Source: Sneathiella aquimaris
GTDB lineage: Bacteria > Pseudomonadota > Alphaproteobacteria > Sneathiellales > Sneathiellaceae
Assembly: GCF_026409565.1 (NCBI RefSeq)
Contig: NZ_CP112881.1
Location: 1,597,501-1,661,500 of the forward strand
Direction of reading: 5' to 3'
Length of the DNA stretch: 64,000 nucleotides
The position numbers and the translations under genes were made by a program. Shown here one piece after another: positions 19,389-28,728 of this stretch (the stretch's first letter is position 1; every line of letters begins with the position of its first letter). A model generated the notes under the pieces. The model did no database searches and had not been told where the DNA came from. It worked only from the letters and a program-made list of their open reading frames with translations.

Positions 19389-20524
19389 CAGTCGGCGCTC
19401 CCGCTTAGCATGGTTGCGCTGTTACTTGCAGCCGGTTTTGACCGGAAGAAATTTCCGCCGCTTGCCAAATGGGCGGTGATAGCCGCGGCAACGATGGGCG
19501 TGACGTATAAAATCGGCGTTAGCCAAGGGGCACTGCCCGCAAGACTAAATAAGACCATGGCGAGGACAATCAGCAATACGCCCGATACGGCAGCTGTTAA
19601 TATGGGTTTTATGCGACTTCTTCTGGTAAATTCGCCTGTATTTACTCCGGCGATCCCAATAAAAATAAGACTGATGGCATAGAGCGGTAAAACGATGCGC
19701 TGATGAAGCTCGGCCTTGATTTTGTTGAGATTTCGGCGCGTGTCTACAGAGTCTTCCGGCCATAGCAGCTCATTCAGGTACCGAGCGTTTGGTTCCAGCC
19801 ATCTGACACCGCCCTTTTTCTCAAACTGGCTGATATCCAATGTATAGTCATCGAAATACAGAATGCTGAGTTTGGCGAGGTCCTTTTTTACTTCCTGCAA
19901 GTTGCCCTTTTTCATGACGAAGCGCGGTCCACTTTCGGTTTTTACAAATGCACCTTGCTCGGCCATGTAGGTGACCGGCTTTGTTGGATCGCGTTCGTCA
20001 TGAACAAGAATGCCCAGCAGTTCCCCCGTGGAGGACTTTTCCCGGATATAAACGGTAACACCCCGGGCCAATGTATTGAACACACCTTCGCGCAGTACAA
20101 CAGACGCAAGACTTTCCCGCCATTCGACCCTGAGTTCATCCAGGACGCGAATGCCATAGGGGCTGAGCACAAAGCTGATGATATACAGAAACAGCATGAC
20201 CGAAAACCCCAGATACATTGCGGGTTTTGCGAGCGCCCATTTGCTTAGGCCGGCCGCCCACATAACGACCAGTTCGGATTCTGAATAGAGTTTGTTAAAG
20301 GCAAACAGAGTTCCAAAAAACAGGCTCAGAAGGAGTGTATATTTCAGGATGCCCGGCAGCAGCAGTACTGTTAAATACAGAAAAGTCGAGATCGGTAATC
20401 CGTTGATCAGTTTTTCAACAAACTTTAATGACTGTGACAGCCATATCACCCCGGTCAATGCGAAGGTGATAAAGATAAGCGGAGCCAACATTTGGCGGAT
20501 TATGTACCGGTTCATATTCGTCAT
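19388..20524 (-). CDS. lptF: LPS export ABC transporter permease LptF
   Basis: Partner of LptG in the LPS extraction transporter. From the ATG at 20522-20524 (MTNMNRYIIRQMLAPL) it has 378 residues, with six TM helices in two groups of three around a periplasmic jellyroll. The coupling-helix region reads YSESELVVMWAAGLSKW. An upstream ATG at 20560 adds a non-homologous stretch, and MNRYI at 20515 is also possible; no ribosome-binding site decides between them. First gene of the lptFGD-surA-pdxA-rsmA operon, divergent from pepA. Confidence 0.9.
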   Translation of the reverse strand: MTNMNRYIIRQMLAPLIFITFALTGVIWLSQSLKFVEKLINGLPISTFLYLTVLLLPGILKYTLLLSLFFGTLFAFNKLYSESELVVMWAAGLSKWALAKPAMYLGFSVMLFLYIISFVLSPYGIRVLDELRVEWRESLASVVLREGVFNTLARGVTVYIREKSSTGELLGILVHDERDPTKPVTYMAEQGAFVKTESGPRFVMKKGNLQEVKKDLAKLSILYFDDYTLDISQFEKKGGVRWLEPNARYLNELLWPEDSVDTRRNLNKIKAELHQRIVLPLYAISLIFIGIAGVNTGEFTRRSRIKPILTAAVSGVLLIVLAMVLFSLAGSAPWLTPILYVTPIVAAAITAHLASGGNFFRSKPAASNSATMLSGSAD

Positions 20525-20761
20525 GGGCGGAAGTATAGCGAATGATTTTTTATTCGCCACACAGAAGCATCATAAATGCACTGAAAATTCGCTGAAAGAC
20601 GAACAAATAGTCTGAAAATGAAAGAGGTTAGTCGTTGGATGTTCTTTCAAGGGGTGAAAAAGGACGTCATTGCCGGTTGCGGCAATCGGGATGCTGGGGT
20701 AAGGATTAAGGTCAGATTGAATTGAAATATGAAAACATCCAAAAGAAATTAGGTATTGAAA

Positions 20762-22270
20762 ATGAAATTCGCCTTTTCCGAAATCTCACTTCCAAAGCGT
20801 GGATCGTTGGCTGTTCCGGTCTATGCGGATAACAGTTTTTCTCCGATGACCAAAGAGGTCGATGACTTAACCGGGGGCGTCTTGTCACGTGCGCTGGAAA
20901 CCAGTCGATTTAAAGGCAAAAAAGGGGATTTGCTGGAAATTCTGGCCCCCAATGGTCTGGACGTTTCCCGTGTGGTTCTGTTCGGGATGGGAGAAAGCGA
21001 AAAAATTGGTCAAACAGATCTGGAAGATCTGGGCGGACGCCTTGTTCAAAAACTTAACAGTTCCGGTGCACGGAATGTAACGGTTATTCTGGATGGGTTA
21101 GGGGAATGCGCTGTCAAGGATAGTGACGCCGCAGCCTTTGTGGCTTTTGGCGCTAAATTGGCAGCTTACCGTTTTACCCGCTACAAAACAGAAGATGATC
21201 CTGCCGCTGAACCATCTCTGGTTCGGATGACGGTTGCCTGTAAAACATCCGCCGGTGCCCGTAAAACATTTATCGACCTTGAAGCTGTTGCTGAAGGCGT
21301 TTTCATGACACGTGATCTCGTCAGTGAACCTGCAAACACGCTGCATCCTGAAACCTTCGCCGAGCGATGCAAAGAGTTGACCGACCTTGGTGTTGAGGTT
21401 GAAATCCTTGACGAAGACAAAATGCGCCGCTTGGGAATGGGTGCCCTTCTCGGCGTTGGCCAAGGCTCTGTGCGAGAAAGCCAGATGGTTATTATGCGCT
21501 GGAACGGTGCATCTGGTAAGAAAAGCGCCCGTAAACCGATTGCTTTTGTTGGTAAAGGTGTCTGTTTTGATACCGGTGGTATTTCTTTGAAACCGGGACC
21601 CGGTATGGAAGAAATGAAATGGGATATGGGCGGTGCCGGTACTGTTACAGGTCTCATGAAGGCGCTTGCCGGGCGAAAAGCCAAAGTCAATGTGGTCGGT
21701 GTTATTGGTCTGGTGGAAAATATGCCAGACGGTAATGCGCAACGCCCGGGCGACATTGTGACTGCAATGTCAGGAACCACGATTGAAATTTTGAATACGG
21801 ATGCCGAAGGGCGCTTGGTTCTGGCCGATGCGCTTTACTATACGCAAGACCGGTTTGAGCCTGAAATCATGATTGATCTGGCTACGTTGACGGGCGCTAT
21901 TATTATTTCGCTGGGGCATGAAAATGCCGGGCTGTTTTCAAATGACGATGCGCTTGCTGATAAAATCTATCAGGCGGGGACACGTGTCGGTGAAGGCGTC
22001 TGGCGTCTTCCGATGTCTGATAAATATGCAGAACAGGTGAAGTCACCGATTGCAGACCTTCAGAATATCGGGACCGGGGGGCGTGGTGCAGGGTCCATTG
22101 TCGCGGCTGAATTCCTGAAAAAGTTCGTGGGTGATACACCTTGGGCACATATTGATATTGCAGGTATGGCCTGGTCCAAGAAAGACACGCCAACTGTTCC
22201 AAAAGGCGGAACCGGTTATGGCGTTCGTTTGCTCGATCGGTTTGTTCGGGACAATTACGAAGGGAAATAA
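20762..22270 (+). CDS. pepA: leucyl aminopeptidase (M17)
   Basis: Dinuclear-metal aminopeptidase that removes N-terminal residues from peptides; some PepA proteins also bind DNA. The 502-residue protein has the M17 metal and catalytic residues: Lys265 and Asp270 in GKGVCFDTGG, Lys277, Asp288, and Asp347, Glu349 and Arg351 in the signature NTDAEGRL. The ATG at 20762 is preferred to a TTG two codons earlier; an AGG lies eight bases upstream. The 237-base gap to lptF has a small inverted repeat (20669-20686, arms ATTGCCG) and otherwise no recognisable feature. Confidence 0.96.
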   Translation: MKFAFSEISLPKRGSLAVPVYADNSFSPMTKEVDDLTGGVLSRALETSRFKGKKGDLLEILAPNGLDVSRVVLFGMGESEKIGQTDLEDLGGRLVQKLNSSGARNVTVILDGLGECAVKDSDAAAFVAFGAKLAAYRFTRYKTEDDPAAEPSLVRMTVACKTSAGARKTFIDLEAVAEGVFMTRDLVSEPANTLHPETFAERCKELTDLGVEVEILDEDKMRRLGMGALLGVGQGSVRESQMVIMRWNGASGKKSARKPIAFVGKGVCFDTGGISLKPGPGMEEMKWDMGGAGTVTGLMKALAGRKAKVNVVGVIGLVENMPDGNAQRPGDIVTAMSGTTIEILNTDAEGRLVLADALYYTQDRFEPEIMIDLATLTGAIIISLGHENAGLFSNDDALADKIYQAGTRVGEGVWRLPMSDKYAEQVKSPIADLQNIGTGGRGAGSIVAAEFLKKFVGDTPWAHIDIAGMAWSKKDTPTVPKGGTGYGVRLLDRFVRDNYEGK

Positions 22271-22278
22271 ACGCCCTG

Positions 22279-22728
22279 ATGACAGAAGTCAGTTTCTATC
22301 ATCTACAGGCTGAGCCTCTAGAGCGTGCCCTGCCTCGGTTGCTTGAAAAAGTAAGTGAGCGGGGTATGCGGGCGCTTGTTCGCTTCAAAACAGAAGATCT
22401 ACAGGATCAGTTGAATACAGCGCTTTGGACTTATTCCGCAAGGTCATTTTTACCGCATGGCACTGCGCAAGATGGACCAGCAGACCAACAGCCAATTCTT
22501 CTGGCGCTGGAGGAAGAAGAAAACCTGAATCGTTCGGATGTATTGGTTTTGTTGGAAAATAGTGACGCCACCGATCTAAATGATTTTGAGCGGTGCCTGT
22601 ATATGTTCGACAGCAATGATGACGCGGCGCTGGACGCAGCCCGTGATCGTTGGAAACAGTTTAAATCTGACGGCGTGAGCGTTACCTATTGGCAGCAGAC
22701 GGAAACCGGCTGGCAGAAAAAGGCCTGA
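22279..22728 (+). CDS. holC: DNA polymerase III chi subunit
   Basis: The chi subunit links the clamp loader to single-strand binding protein. The 149-residue protein opens with EVSFYHLQAEPLERALPRLL and contains RFKTEDLQDQLNTALWTY and SFLPHG, matching HolC. It starts eight bases after pepA, the standard pepA-holC pair in proteobacteria. Confidence 0.92.
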   Translation: MTEVSFYHLQAEPLERALPRLLEKVSERGMRALVRFKTEDLQDQLNTALWTYSARSFLPHGTAQDGPADQQPILLALEEEENLNRSDVLVLLENSDATDLNDFERCLYMFDSNDDAALDAARDRWKQFKSDGVSVTYWQQTETGWQKKA

Positions 22729-22756
22729 CCCGCAGGCCACCCGGATCGGCCCCAAG

Positions 22757-22780
22757 CCGTCCCTCAGAGGGACGGACTTT
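22757..22780 (+). terminator. hairpin between convergent holC and ABC-F genes
   Basis: CCGTCCCT (22757-22764) pairs perfectly with AGGGACGG (22768-22775) around a CAG loop, followed by ACTTTT. It fits a weak plus-strand terminator for pepA-holC. The stop codon of the minus-strand ABC-F gene lies at the loop (22764-22766). Confidence 0.5.
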
Positions 22781-24680
22781 TCAGGCTTTCCAATTCATCA
22801 GAGGCAATCATCCACTGCTCTTCGGCAGCCTCAAGGTCACTTTTTAATTTTCCGATTTTTTCAACCAACTCGGCCTGGTAGTCTGCGCCCTTGTCATAAG
22901 TTTCCGGGGACGCCAGCACGGTTTCAAATTTTTGAATATCTTGTTCTAGTTTTTGAACAACCTTCTCTAACCGATTGACTTCTTTCTTCTTTGGGGCAAG
23001 CGCTGCCCGCGCATTGGCGCGAGCCTGTCGGGCTTCTTTGTTGCTTAGCTTAGGCGCAGCGGGCTGTTGCTGGATGGCTCCCGGAGGCGCCATTTTTTTA
23101 CCTGATGCCGCCGCACGTGCCTGATCAAGTACATATTTTTTATACTCTTCCATGTCGCCTTCATAGGGCGCGACACCGCCGTCACCGACCAACCAGAGAC
23201 GGTCAGCCACCAAACTCACCAAATGAGGATCGTGACTGATAAGAAGCACAGCACCGTCAAATTCGTTCAGGCCCTGAACCAAAGCTTCGCGCGCATCAAC
23301 ATCCAGATGGTTTGTCGGCTCGTCGAGGATCAGAATATGTGGTTTTTCGATAGAAAGCAGACAGAAGTTCAGACGAGCTTTTTCACCACCGGATAATTGC
23401 GCAACAGCTACATCGGATTTGTCTCTTGAAAAACCGAACTTGCCGAGTTTTGCGCGAACCTTTGGTTCCGTGGCGTTGGGCATGATTTCAGCAAGATGCT
23501 GATACGCTGACTCGTCAGGGCGCATTTCGTCCAGCTGGTGCTGGGCAAAGAAACCGATTTTAAGCTTGTTGGACTTTTGCAATTGACCAGACTGTGTTTT
23601 AAGGCGTCCGGCGATGAGCTTGGCAAAAGTGGACTTACCATTTCCGTTTGATCCCAACAATGCGATACGGTCGTCCATATCAATTCGCAGGTTGAGGTTT
23701 CTTAAAACAGGTTTGTCTACCGTATATCCGACCTGACAATCTTCCATTGCCAATATTGGCGAGGACAGCGGATCAGGTGAGGAGAAGTCAAAGCTGACTG
23801 TATATTCTTCCATTACGGAGGCGATGGGCTTCATTTTTTCAAGCATTTTTACACGGCTTTGCGCCTGTTTGGCTTTCGATGCCTTTGCCCGGAAACGATC
23901 AACAAAAGATTGCAGATGCTTTCTTTGTGCTTCCTGTTTTTTGGCCATACCGGCCGCTAAGGCAAGTTTCTCGGCCCGGGTTTTCTCGAAGAAATCATAG
24001 TTGCCCGAATATTTATGAAGCTTCAGCTCTTCCAGATGCACAATGGTTTCTGCCACGTTGTTAAGCAGATCGCGATCATGACTGATGATAATCAATGTGC
24101 GTTGATAGGAGCGTAGAAAATTCTCAAGCCACAATGTGGCCTCAAGATCGAGATAGTTGCTTGGCTCATCAAGGAGCAGTAGATCAGGTTCCGCAAAAAG
24201 CGTTCCAGCAAGGGCAACCCTTGTTCGCCAGCCACCAGAGTAAGACGCGCAGGAACGTTGCTGTGCGTCGTGATCGAAACCAAGACCTGCCAGAATTTTT
24301 GCGGCCCGGCTTTCGGCTGTGTGCGCGTTGATGTCTGCAAGGCGGGTGTGAATTTCGGCGATCCGTTCCGGATCCGTTGCTGTTTCGGCTTCTTCCAGCA
24401 GGGACTTTCGTTCCAGGTCCGCATCGAGAACAGTCTGCAGCAGGCTTTCCGGACCGGAAGGGGCTTCCTGGGGCAAAATACCCAGCCGTGCGCCGTTCCG
24501 CAGGCGAATGTCGCCGCTGTCATGATGGAGTTCCCCGGTGATCAGCTTGAACAAAGTGGATTTACCCGTCCCGTTGCGACCAACAAGGCCAACCTTGTGT
24601 CCGAGGGGAATATGGATGGATGCCTCTTCAAGCAGAGTTCTGCCGGCAATTCTGAATGTAATATCTTGGATTTGTAACAT
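22764..24680 (-). CDS. ABC-F family ATP-binding protein (YheS-like)
   Basis: A soluble protein of 638 residues with two ABC domains and no membrane segment, so a translation-associated ABC-F ATPase and not a transporter. Domain 1 has GRNGTGKST, the unusual signature SYSGGWRTR and LLLLDEPSNYLD. Domain 2 has GSNGNGKST, LSGGEKARL and ILILDEPTNHLD. A linker with many Lys and Ala lies between them, and the C-terminal part (about 545-630) is a coiled coil with KKEVNRLEKVVQKLEQDI. Length and layout fit YheS, which acts on ribosomes stalled by nascent peptides; the exact subgroup is inferred. Confidence 0.9.
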   Translation of the reverse strand: MLQIQDITFRIAGRTLLEEASIHIPLGHKVGLVGRNGTGKSTLFKLITGELHHDSGDIRLRNGARLGILPQEAPSGPESLLQTVLDADLERKSLLEEAETATDPERIAEIHTRLADINAHTAESRAAKILAGLGFDHDAQQRSCASYSGGWRTRVALAGTLFAEPDLLLLDEPSNYLDLEATLWLENFLRSYQRTLIIISHDRDLLNNVAETIVHLEELKLHKYSGNYDFFEKTRAEKLALAAGMAKKQEAQRKHLQSFVDRFRAKASKAKQAQSRVKMLEKMKPIASVMEEYTVSFDFSSPDPLSSPILAMEDCQVGYTVDKPVLRNLNLRIDMDDRIALLGSNGNGKSTFAKLIAGRLKTQSGQLQKSNKLKIGFFAQHQLDEMRPDESAYQHLAEIMPNATEPKVRAKLGKFGFSRDKSDVAVAQLSGGEKARLNFCLLSIEKPHILILDEPTNHLDVDAREALVQGLNEFDGAVLLISHDPHLVSLVADRLWLVGDGGVAPYEGDMEEYKKYVLDQARAAASGKKMAPPGAIQQQPAAPKLSNKEARQARANARAALAPKKKEVNRLEKVVQKLEQDIQKFETVLASPETYDKGADYQAELVEKIGKLKSDLEAAEEQWMIASDELESLKSPSL

Positions 24681-24756
24681 GGGAGGGTATCTATCAGGCT
24701 TTATAGGATCAGAACAGGAAAATAGCCGCCTATTGGTGAAAAAAACCGTAAATCAG

Positions 24757-24785
24757 TTGCAGGGCGCGGCTAGTCCCGCTATAAG
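24757..24785 (+). promoter_or_regulatory. candidate sigma-70 promoter for ndk
   Basis: TTGCAG (24757-24762), a 17-base spacer and TATAAG (24780-24785) lie about 45 bases before the ndk start codon in the gap between divergent ABC-F and ndk genes. Confidence 0.45.
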
Positions 24786-24829
24786 GCGCGCAATAACGAA
24801 TTTTTCCCAACATAACCAGAGTGATCACA

Positions 24830-25252
24830 ATGGCTATTGAACGTACATTTTCTATCGTAAAACCAGACGCAACCCGCCGTAACCTGACAGGTGCTGTTTG
24901 CGCCAAGCTGGAAGAAGCTGGCCTGCGCATCGTCGCGCAGAAGCGTATTCAGATGACCCGCGAAAATGCAGAAACTTTTTACGCAGTTCACAAAGAACGC
25001 CCTTTCTTCGGCGAACTTGTTGATTTCATGATTTCCGGTCCTGTTGTTGTACAGGTTCTGGAAGGTGAAAACGCGATTGCTAAAAACCGCGAAGTTATGG
25101 GTGCAACAAACCCAGCTGACGCTGCGGAAGGTACAATCCGTAAAGAGTTTGCAGAAAGCATCGAAGCAAACTCAGTACACGGTTCAGACAGCGCAGAAAA
25201 TGCTGCTATCGAAATCGCGTATTTCTTTGCTGGCGCTGAAATCGTTGGCTAA
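24830..25252 (+). CDS. ndk: nucleoside diphosphate kinase
   Basis: Balances NTP pools by transferring phosphate through a phosphohistidine. The 140-residue protein starts [18 protein letters not shown]. The active-site His117 lies in NSVHGSDS, and the Kpn-loop region around [15 protein letters not shown] is typical. The ATG at 24830 is used in place of the in-frame GTG at 24821 because it matches the family N terminus. Single-gene unit with its own terminator. Confidence 0.97.
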   Translation: MAIERTFSIVKPDATRRNLTGAVCAKLEEAGLRIVAQKRIQMTRENAETFYAVHKERPFFGELVDFMISGPVVVQVLEGENAIAKNREVMGATNPADAAEGTIRKEFAESIEANSVHGSDSAENAAIEIAYFFAGAEIVG

Positions 25253-25274
25253 TACGGACGTCAATCCGACTAAG

Positions 25275-25302
25275 AAAGGCCCCGGTTCTCGGGGCCTTTT
25301 TT
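25275..25302 (+). terminator. Rho-independent terminator of ndk
   Basis: AAAGGCCCC pairs with GGGGCCTTT around a seven-base loop, followed by a run of six T. It lies 22 bases after the ndk stop, facing the convergent bactofilin gene. Confidence 0.92.
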
Positions 25303-25320
25303 CGTGGTTCTATGGTTCTG

Positions 25321-25743
25321 TTATTCGCTGATCGTTTTTTCAGCTTCAGAGAATAAGGCAATCGGTTCTGCTGCTTCGCGCGGGTTATCACTATGTTTGC
25401 AGTGACCATCAATTTTGGCACCGGGTTCGATGCTTAAAGATGAATTGATGACATCGCCCCGAACGCTGGCTGAGCTGGAAATAGTTACACTGTTACCCTT
25501 GATGCCGCCATCGACCTTTCCGCGTATTAATATTTCACCCGCATCGATTTCACCTGTCACATGAGCGGTTTCCCCAATGCAAAGGGTTTCCGCTGAAATA
25601 TCGCCTGTGACAATGCCATCGACCTGCAATTCACCATCGCAATTCAGGTTTCCCTCAATCACAAGACCTTTTGCGATAATGGATGGCATCCCATCCTGTG
25701 GCACATTACTTTTACCTTTTTTATCACCGGTTCCTGAAAACAT
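25321..25743 (-). CDS. bactofilin (polymer-forming cytoskeletal protein)
   Basis: A 140-residue DUF583 protein. Short repeating beta-helix strands run from about residue 22 to 115 (for example LVIEGNLNCDGELQVDG, GDISAETLCIGE, VTGEIDAGEILIRG), flanked by polar tails. Bactofilins self-assemble into membrane-associated filaments that position cell-wall enzymes. It lies 23 bases downstream of an M23 peptidase gene on the same strand; a bactofilin-LmdC pair is known to guide cell shape in other alphaproteobacteria, which supports a shape role here. Confidence 0.9.
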   Translation of the reverse strand: MFSGTGDKKGKSNVPQDGMPSIIAKGLVIEGNLNCDGELQVDGIVTGDISAETLCIGETAHVTGEIDAGEILIRGKVDGGIKGNSVTISSSASVRGDVINSSLSIEPGAKIDGHCKHSDNPREAAEPIALFSEAEKTISE

Positions 25744-25766
25744 TCGGGTGTTCCTTTAAGAATGGA

Positions 25767-27248
25767 CTATTCGGTTTCTTTCGGGGCTGACTGGAAGGCA
25801 TAGTTTCCTGCTTTAAAAAACTTTGCCGGATCCTGTGGTTTACCGTTGTATCGAATTTCGTAATGGACGTGGCGGCCCGTGCTTCTGCCGGTTGACCCCA
25901 TTTTACCAATTTTTGTTTTGAACTCTATCTGTTCACCGCGTTTAACATATATTTTCTTCAAATGCGCGTAGCGGGTTTTAAAGCCCTGTCCATGGTCGAT
26001 CTCGACCATCAGGCCATAGGCCCCATCCCGGCCTGCCTTACTGACCACGCCCGGCGCAGTTGAATAGATAGGTGTGTTTTTTGGGCCGCTGATATCCATA
26101 CCCGCATGAAAGGCCCGTTTCTTGCGAATGGGATCCCGACGCATGCCGAAACTTGATGATACAAATCCAACATCCGTTGGGCGGCTTAAAGGAATATTTT
26201 TCATGATGGAGTTCAAAGAGGTCCATTTGGCCAAGCTCAGTTCCATCTTCTGCGCATTGTCATAATAGTCCTGTTCGGCTTTCAAAGCGTTCTTTGCGCC
26301 AGACAGGCCGTAGTAGGGGCCGCCTTTTCCTTCAATATTATCCAATGACAGGATATCGTCCGGATCAAGCCCTGTTAGGGTAATGGTTTCCTTCAGGGCA
26401 TCAATTCCCTGCACAGCCTGTTCATGAACACGGGCAATCAATTCCTTGTTTTCAGTGGAAATTGTATGCAGGCGGGATTCAAGGCTGGCAATTTGCGATT
26501 TAAGTTTGCGCTCCGCCGCCTCTTTTTTCCGCTGGCTTTCTTCAAACGCATTTAACCGTTTTTTTGTTGATTGAAGGCGATTGTAAATTTCGTCCTTGCT
26601 CGATTGAAACATCTGGAGTTCCCGGTTAAGGGAAGACAGCTTCTTTTGGGCAATCAGTTTGGCTTCGGCAAACTGGTCGCGCTCTTCCGTGGTATGGTAG
26701 AGCGCTTTGTTCATCTTTGTGATTTCCAGAGACAGATTTTCGCTGCGCTCATTCGTCATTTTCAGCTTGTCAGTCAACAGACTGATCCGGTTTTCCAGAT
26801 CGCGCGCATATTGATCCCGGCTATCAAGATCATGGGCCGTTTGTTTGAGGTTGGCGGCCGCTGTCTGAAGGGTGCTTTCAAGCGTTTGACGTTCCGTCAG
26901 AATTTCTTCCAACCGGGCATATTGTTGATCCAGTTCGGTTTTGGTGAGCTGTAGGTTGGATCGAGACAGCAATAAATTGGAAGAAACAGTGCGGACTTTT
27001 TCCTGCAATAGATCCAGCTGATTACCCTGAAAAGCAAGCTGGTTGCTTTGTTGAGTATGGCTGACAAGTAGTCCGGCAACCAGTGCCAACGAAGAAAAAC
27101 CCAAGAGAGCCGCAGACATTTGTGCCCGGCTACTGATCTTGAAATGCTTCAAGTGACCTTGAGAACTGATGATGATTTGACGTTCAACAAAAATCCTGCT
27201 TATCACAGGTCTAAACTTCATGAAATTCCCCATAGAATTGTCTGGCAT
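25767..27248 (-). CDS. membrane-anchored M23 family peptidoglycan endopeptidase (LmdC-like)
   Basis: A 493-residue bitopic protein. A basic N-terminal cytoplasmic segment precedes one membrane helix (about residues 44-64). A long periplasmic coiled coil (about 75-300) follows, then a C-terminal LytM/M23 domain. Zinc ligands are visible in HAGMDISGP and GRHVHYEI, with the intermediate motif YGLMVEIDHGQGFKTRYAH. The peptidase likely cuts peptide crosslinks. The start at 27248 follows AAGGGG; MKFRP at 27221 also has a GGGGA site and could be the true start. Paired with the bactofilin gene. Confidence 0.9.
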   Translation of the reverse strand: MPDNSMGNFMKFRPVISRIFVERQIIISSQGHLKHFKISSRAQMSAALLGFSSLALVAGLLVSHTQQSNQLAFQGNQLDLLQEKVRTVSSNLLLSRSNLQLTKTELDQQYARLEEILTERQTLESTLQTAAANLKQTAHDLDSRDQYARDLENRISLLTDKLKMTNERSENLSLEITKMNKALYHTTEERDQFAEAKLIAQKKLSSLNRELQMFQSSKDEIYNRLQSTKKRLNAFEESQRKKEAAERKLKSQIASLESRLHTISTENKELIARVHEQAVQGIDALKETITLTGLDPDDILSLDNIEGKGGPYYGLSGAKNALKAEQDYYDNAQKMELSLAKWTSLNSIMKNIPLSRPTDVGFVSSSFGMRRDPIRKKRAFHAGMDISGPKNTPIYSTAPGVVSKAGRDGAYGLMVEIDHGQGFKTRYAHLKKIYVKRGEQIEFKTKIGKMGSTGRSTGRHVHYEIRYNGKPQDPAKFFKAGNYAFQSAPKETE

Positions 27249-27337
27249 AATCCCCTTGCCAAGCCCGCGCCTATTAAACTGATTTTTAGAAAAAATTCAA
27301 CTCTTCCACGACGGATTAATGAATAAGAGAGGAGATG

Positions 27338-28150
27338 TCATGGCTTGATGTTTTCTTTGAAAGAAAGCGGAATATAGTACTCTGACGGCATATCGGCCTG
27401 TTGCCGTGCTTCCTCATTAAATGGTGGTTTTAAAAGGCCTTTGAAGTTCTTTCGAACTGTTTTCTGCCAGTATTCTTTTGGATCTAAATTAGTTTTGCGG
27501 CACATAAATTGAAACCACCTGTTGCCTGTCGCCACATGTCCGATCTCTTCTTCCAGGATAATTTGTAGGATATCGGCACTTTCCATATCGCCAATTTTCG
27601 CGAATCGCTTGATCATGCCCGGTGTTACATCCAGGCCTCTGGCTTCCAGAACCATGGGGACAACTGCAAGTCTGGCAGATACATCATTCCGGGTGGTGAA
27701 GGCGGCTTCCCACAACCCGTCATGGGCGGGAAAATCACCGTAGCAGTAGCCAAGTTGCTCAACACGATCGGACAAAAGGCCGAAATGTTTACCTTCTTCG
27801 TCCGCGACACGCACCCAATCGTCGTAAAAGGCTCGCGGGAATTTCTCCTCGGTAAAACGGGCAATCATATCCCACGCAAGATCAATGGCGTTTAATTCAA
27901 TATGCAAAACGGCGTGCAGCAGGGTTGCCCTTGCTTCTGCGGATTGCCCCCGGCGCCTGGGCATTTCTGTTGGGGAGATGAGCTCGGGCCGGGGAGGTCT
28001 TGCTGGACGGTCGGGGATGCCAGAAGGCGTTCCAACCGGCATTAGCGGGTCCACACGCCAGGCTTCCGCCGCCCGGCGGCTTAACGCTGCTTTTTTAGCA
28101 GCATCAGCGGTTTTCAGAACCTCTAGTGCCAGATCACATAATGTTGTCAT
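27338..28150 (-). CDS. DUF455 ferritin-like domain protein
   Basis: A 270-residue protein of the DUF455 family, with helices carrying Glu and His residues in a ferritin-like pattern (HAVLHIELNAIDLAWD, DEEGKHFGLLSDRVE, EEEIGHVATGNRWF), suggesting a di-iron site. The family is related by fold to the tRNA hydroxylase MiaE, but the substrate is not known. The ATG at 28150 is chosen over a TTG at 28159. It follows bcp by 11 bases, so it may act in oxidative metabolism or iron-dependent hydroxylation; this is inferred only. Confidence 0.83.
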   Translation of the reverse strand: MTTLCDLALEVLKTADAAKKAALSRRAAEAWRVDPLMPVGTPSGIPDRPARPPRPELISPTEMPRRRGQSAEARATLLHAVLHIELNAIDLAWDMIARFTEEKFPRAFYDDWVRVADEEGKHFGLLSDRVEQLGYCYGDFPAHDGLWEAAFTTRNDVSARLAVVPMVLEARGLDVTPGMIKRFAKIGDMESADILQIILEEEIGHVATGNRWFQFMCRKTNLDPKEYWQKTVRKNFKGLLKPPFNEEARQQADMPSEYYIPLSFKENIKP

Positions 28151-28161
28151 GAACGGCAAAC

Positions 28162-28623
28162 TTAACGTTCTTTTGCGGCGTCCAGCACAGCCTCGACATG
28201 TCCTTTGACTTTAACTTTACGCCAGATTTTTTGAACAATCCCTTCGGCGTTAATAAGAAAGGTAGCCCGTTCAATGCCCATATATTTTCGGCCATACATA
28301 TTCTTTTCGACCCAGACACCAAAGGCGTCGCAGGTTTCACCGTTTTCATCGCTTGCCAGAATAACCGATAGATCATGTTTGGCACGGAACTTTTCATGCT
28401 TTGCAATCGGATCCTTGGAGACGCCAATGATTTTTACATCCAAAGCGGAGAATTCTTCAGCCAGTTCGGTGAAGCCTTTTGCTTCTGTCGTGCAGCCCGG
28501 CGTGTCATCCTTAGGATAAAAGTACAAAACATATTTTTGTCCTTTCAGCGCTTCTGATGAAAGAGTGCCTTCTGTATCGGTTGGCATGCTGAATTGGGGG
28601 ACCGGTGTACCTTCTTCTGTCAT
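28162..28623 (-). CDS. bcp: thioredoxin-dependent peroxiredoxin (BCP/PrxQ)
   Basis: Thiol peroxidase of 153 residues. The peroxidatic Cys44 is in KDDTPGCTTEAKGF. The Cys five residues later, found in E. coli BCP, is replaced (Lys49), and the only other Cys is Cys98 (GETCDAFG), so it is either a 1-Cys type or an atypical 2-Cys type using Cys98. Likely first gene of a bcp-DUF455 unit. Confidence 0.94.
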   Translation of the reverse strand: MTEEGTPVPQFSMPTDTEGTLSSEALKGQKYVLYFYPKDDTPGCTTEAKGFTELAEEFSALDVKIIGVSKDPIAKHEKFRAKHDLSVILASDENGETCDAFGVWVEKNMYGRKYMGIERATFLINAEGIVQKIWRKVKVKGHVEAVLDAAKER

Positions 28624-28728
28624 TCTTGCCTCTTTATTTGAACGGTTTGCTGTTTCTCACTTAGCAGTGACAGGCTGCATATACAAGTCTACCCTCGGAT
28701 TGGTTCGCAAGCGGATCGCAAAATGAAC

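Noticed and set aside
20669-20686. ATTGCCG-GTTG-CGGCAAT inverted repeat as a pepA riboswitch or terminator
   Set aside because: Too small, no T-run, no match to a known riboswitch; kept only as a note in the pepA entry.
20618-20725. 35-codon ORF in the lptF-pepA gap
   Set aside because: No ribosome-binding site and no recognisable motif; it overlaps the pepA leader and a small inverted repeat.
21098-21742. 214-codon minus-strand ORF inside pepA
   Set aside because: Antisense to the conserved M17 catalytic region; the composition is that of a reverse-strand shadow.
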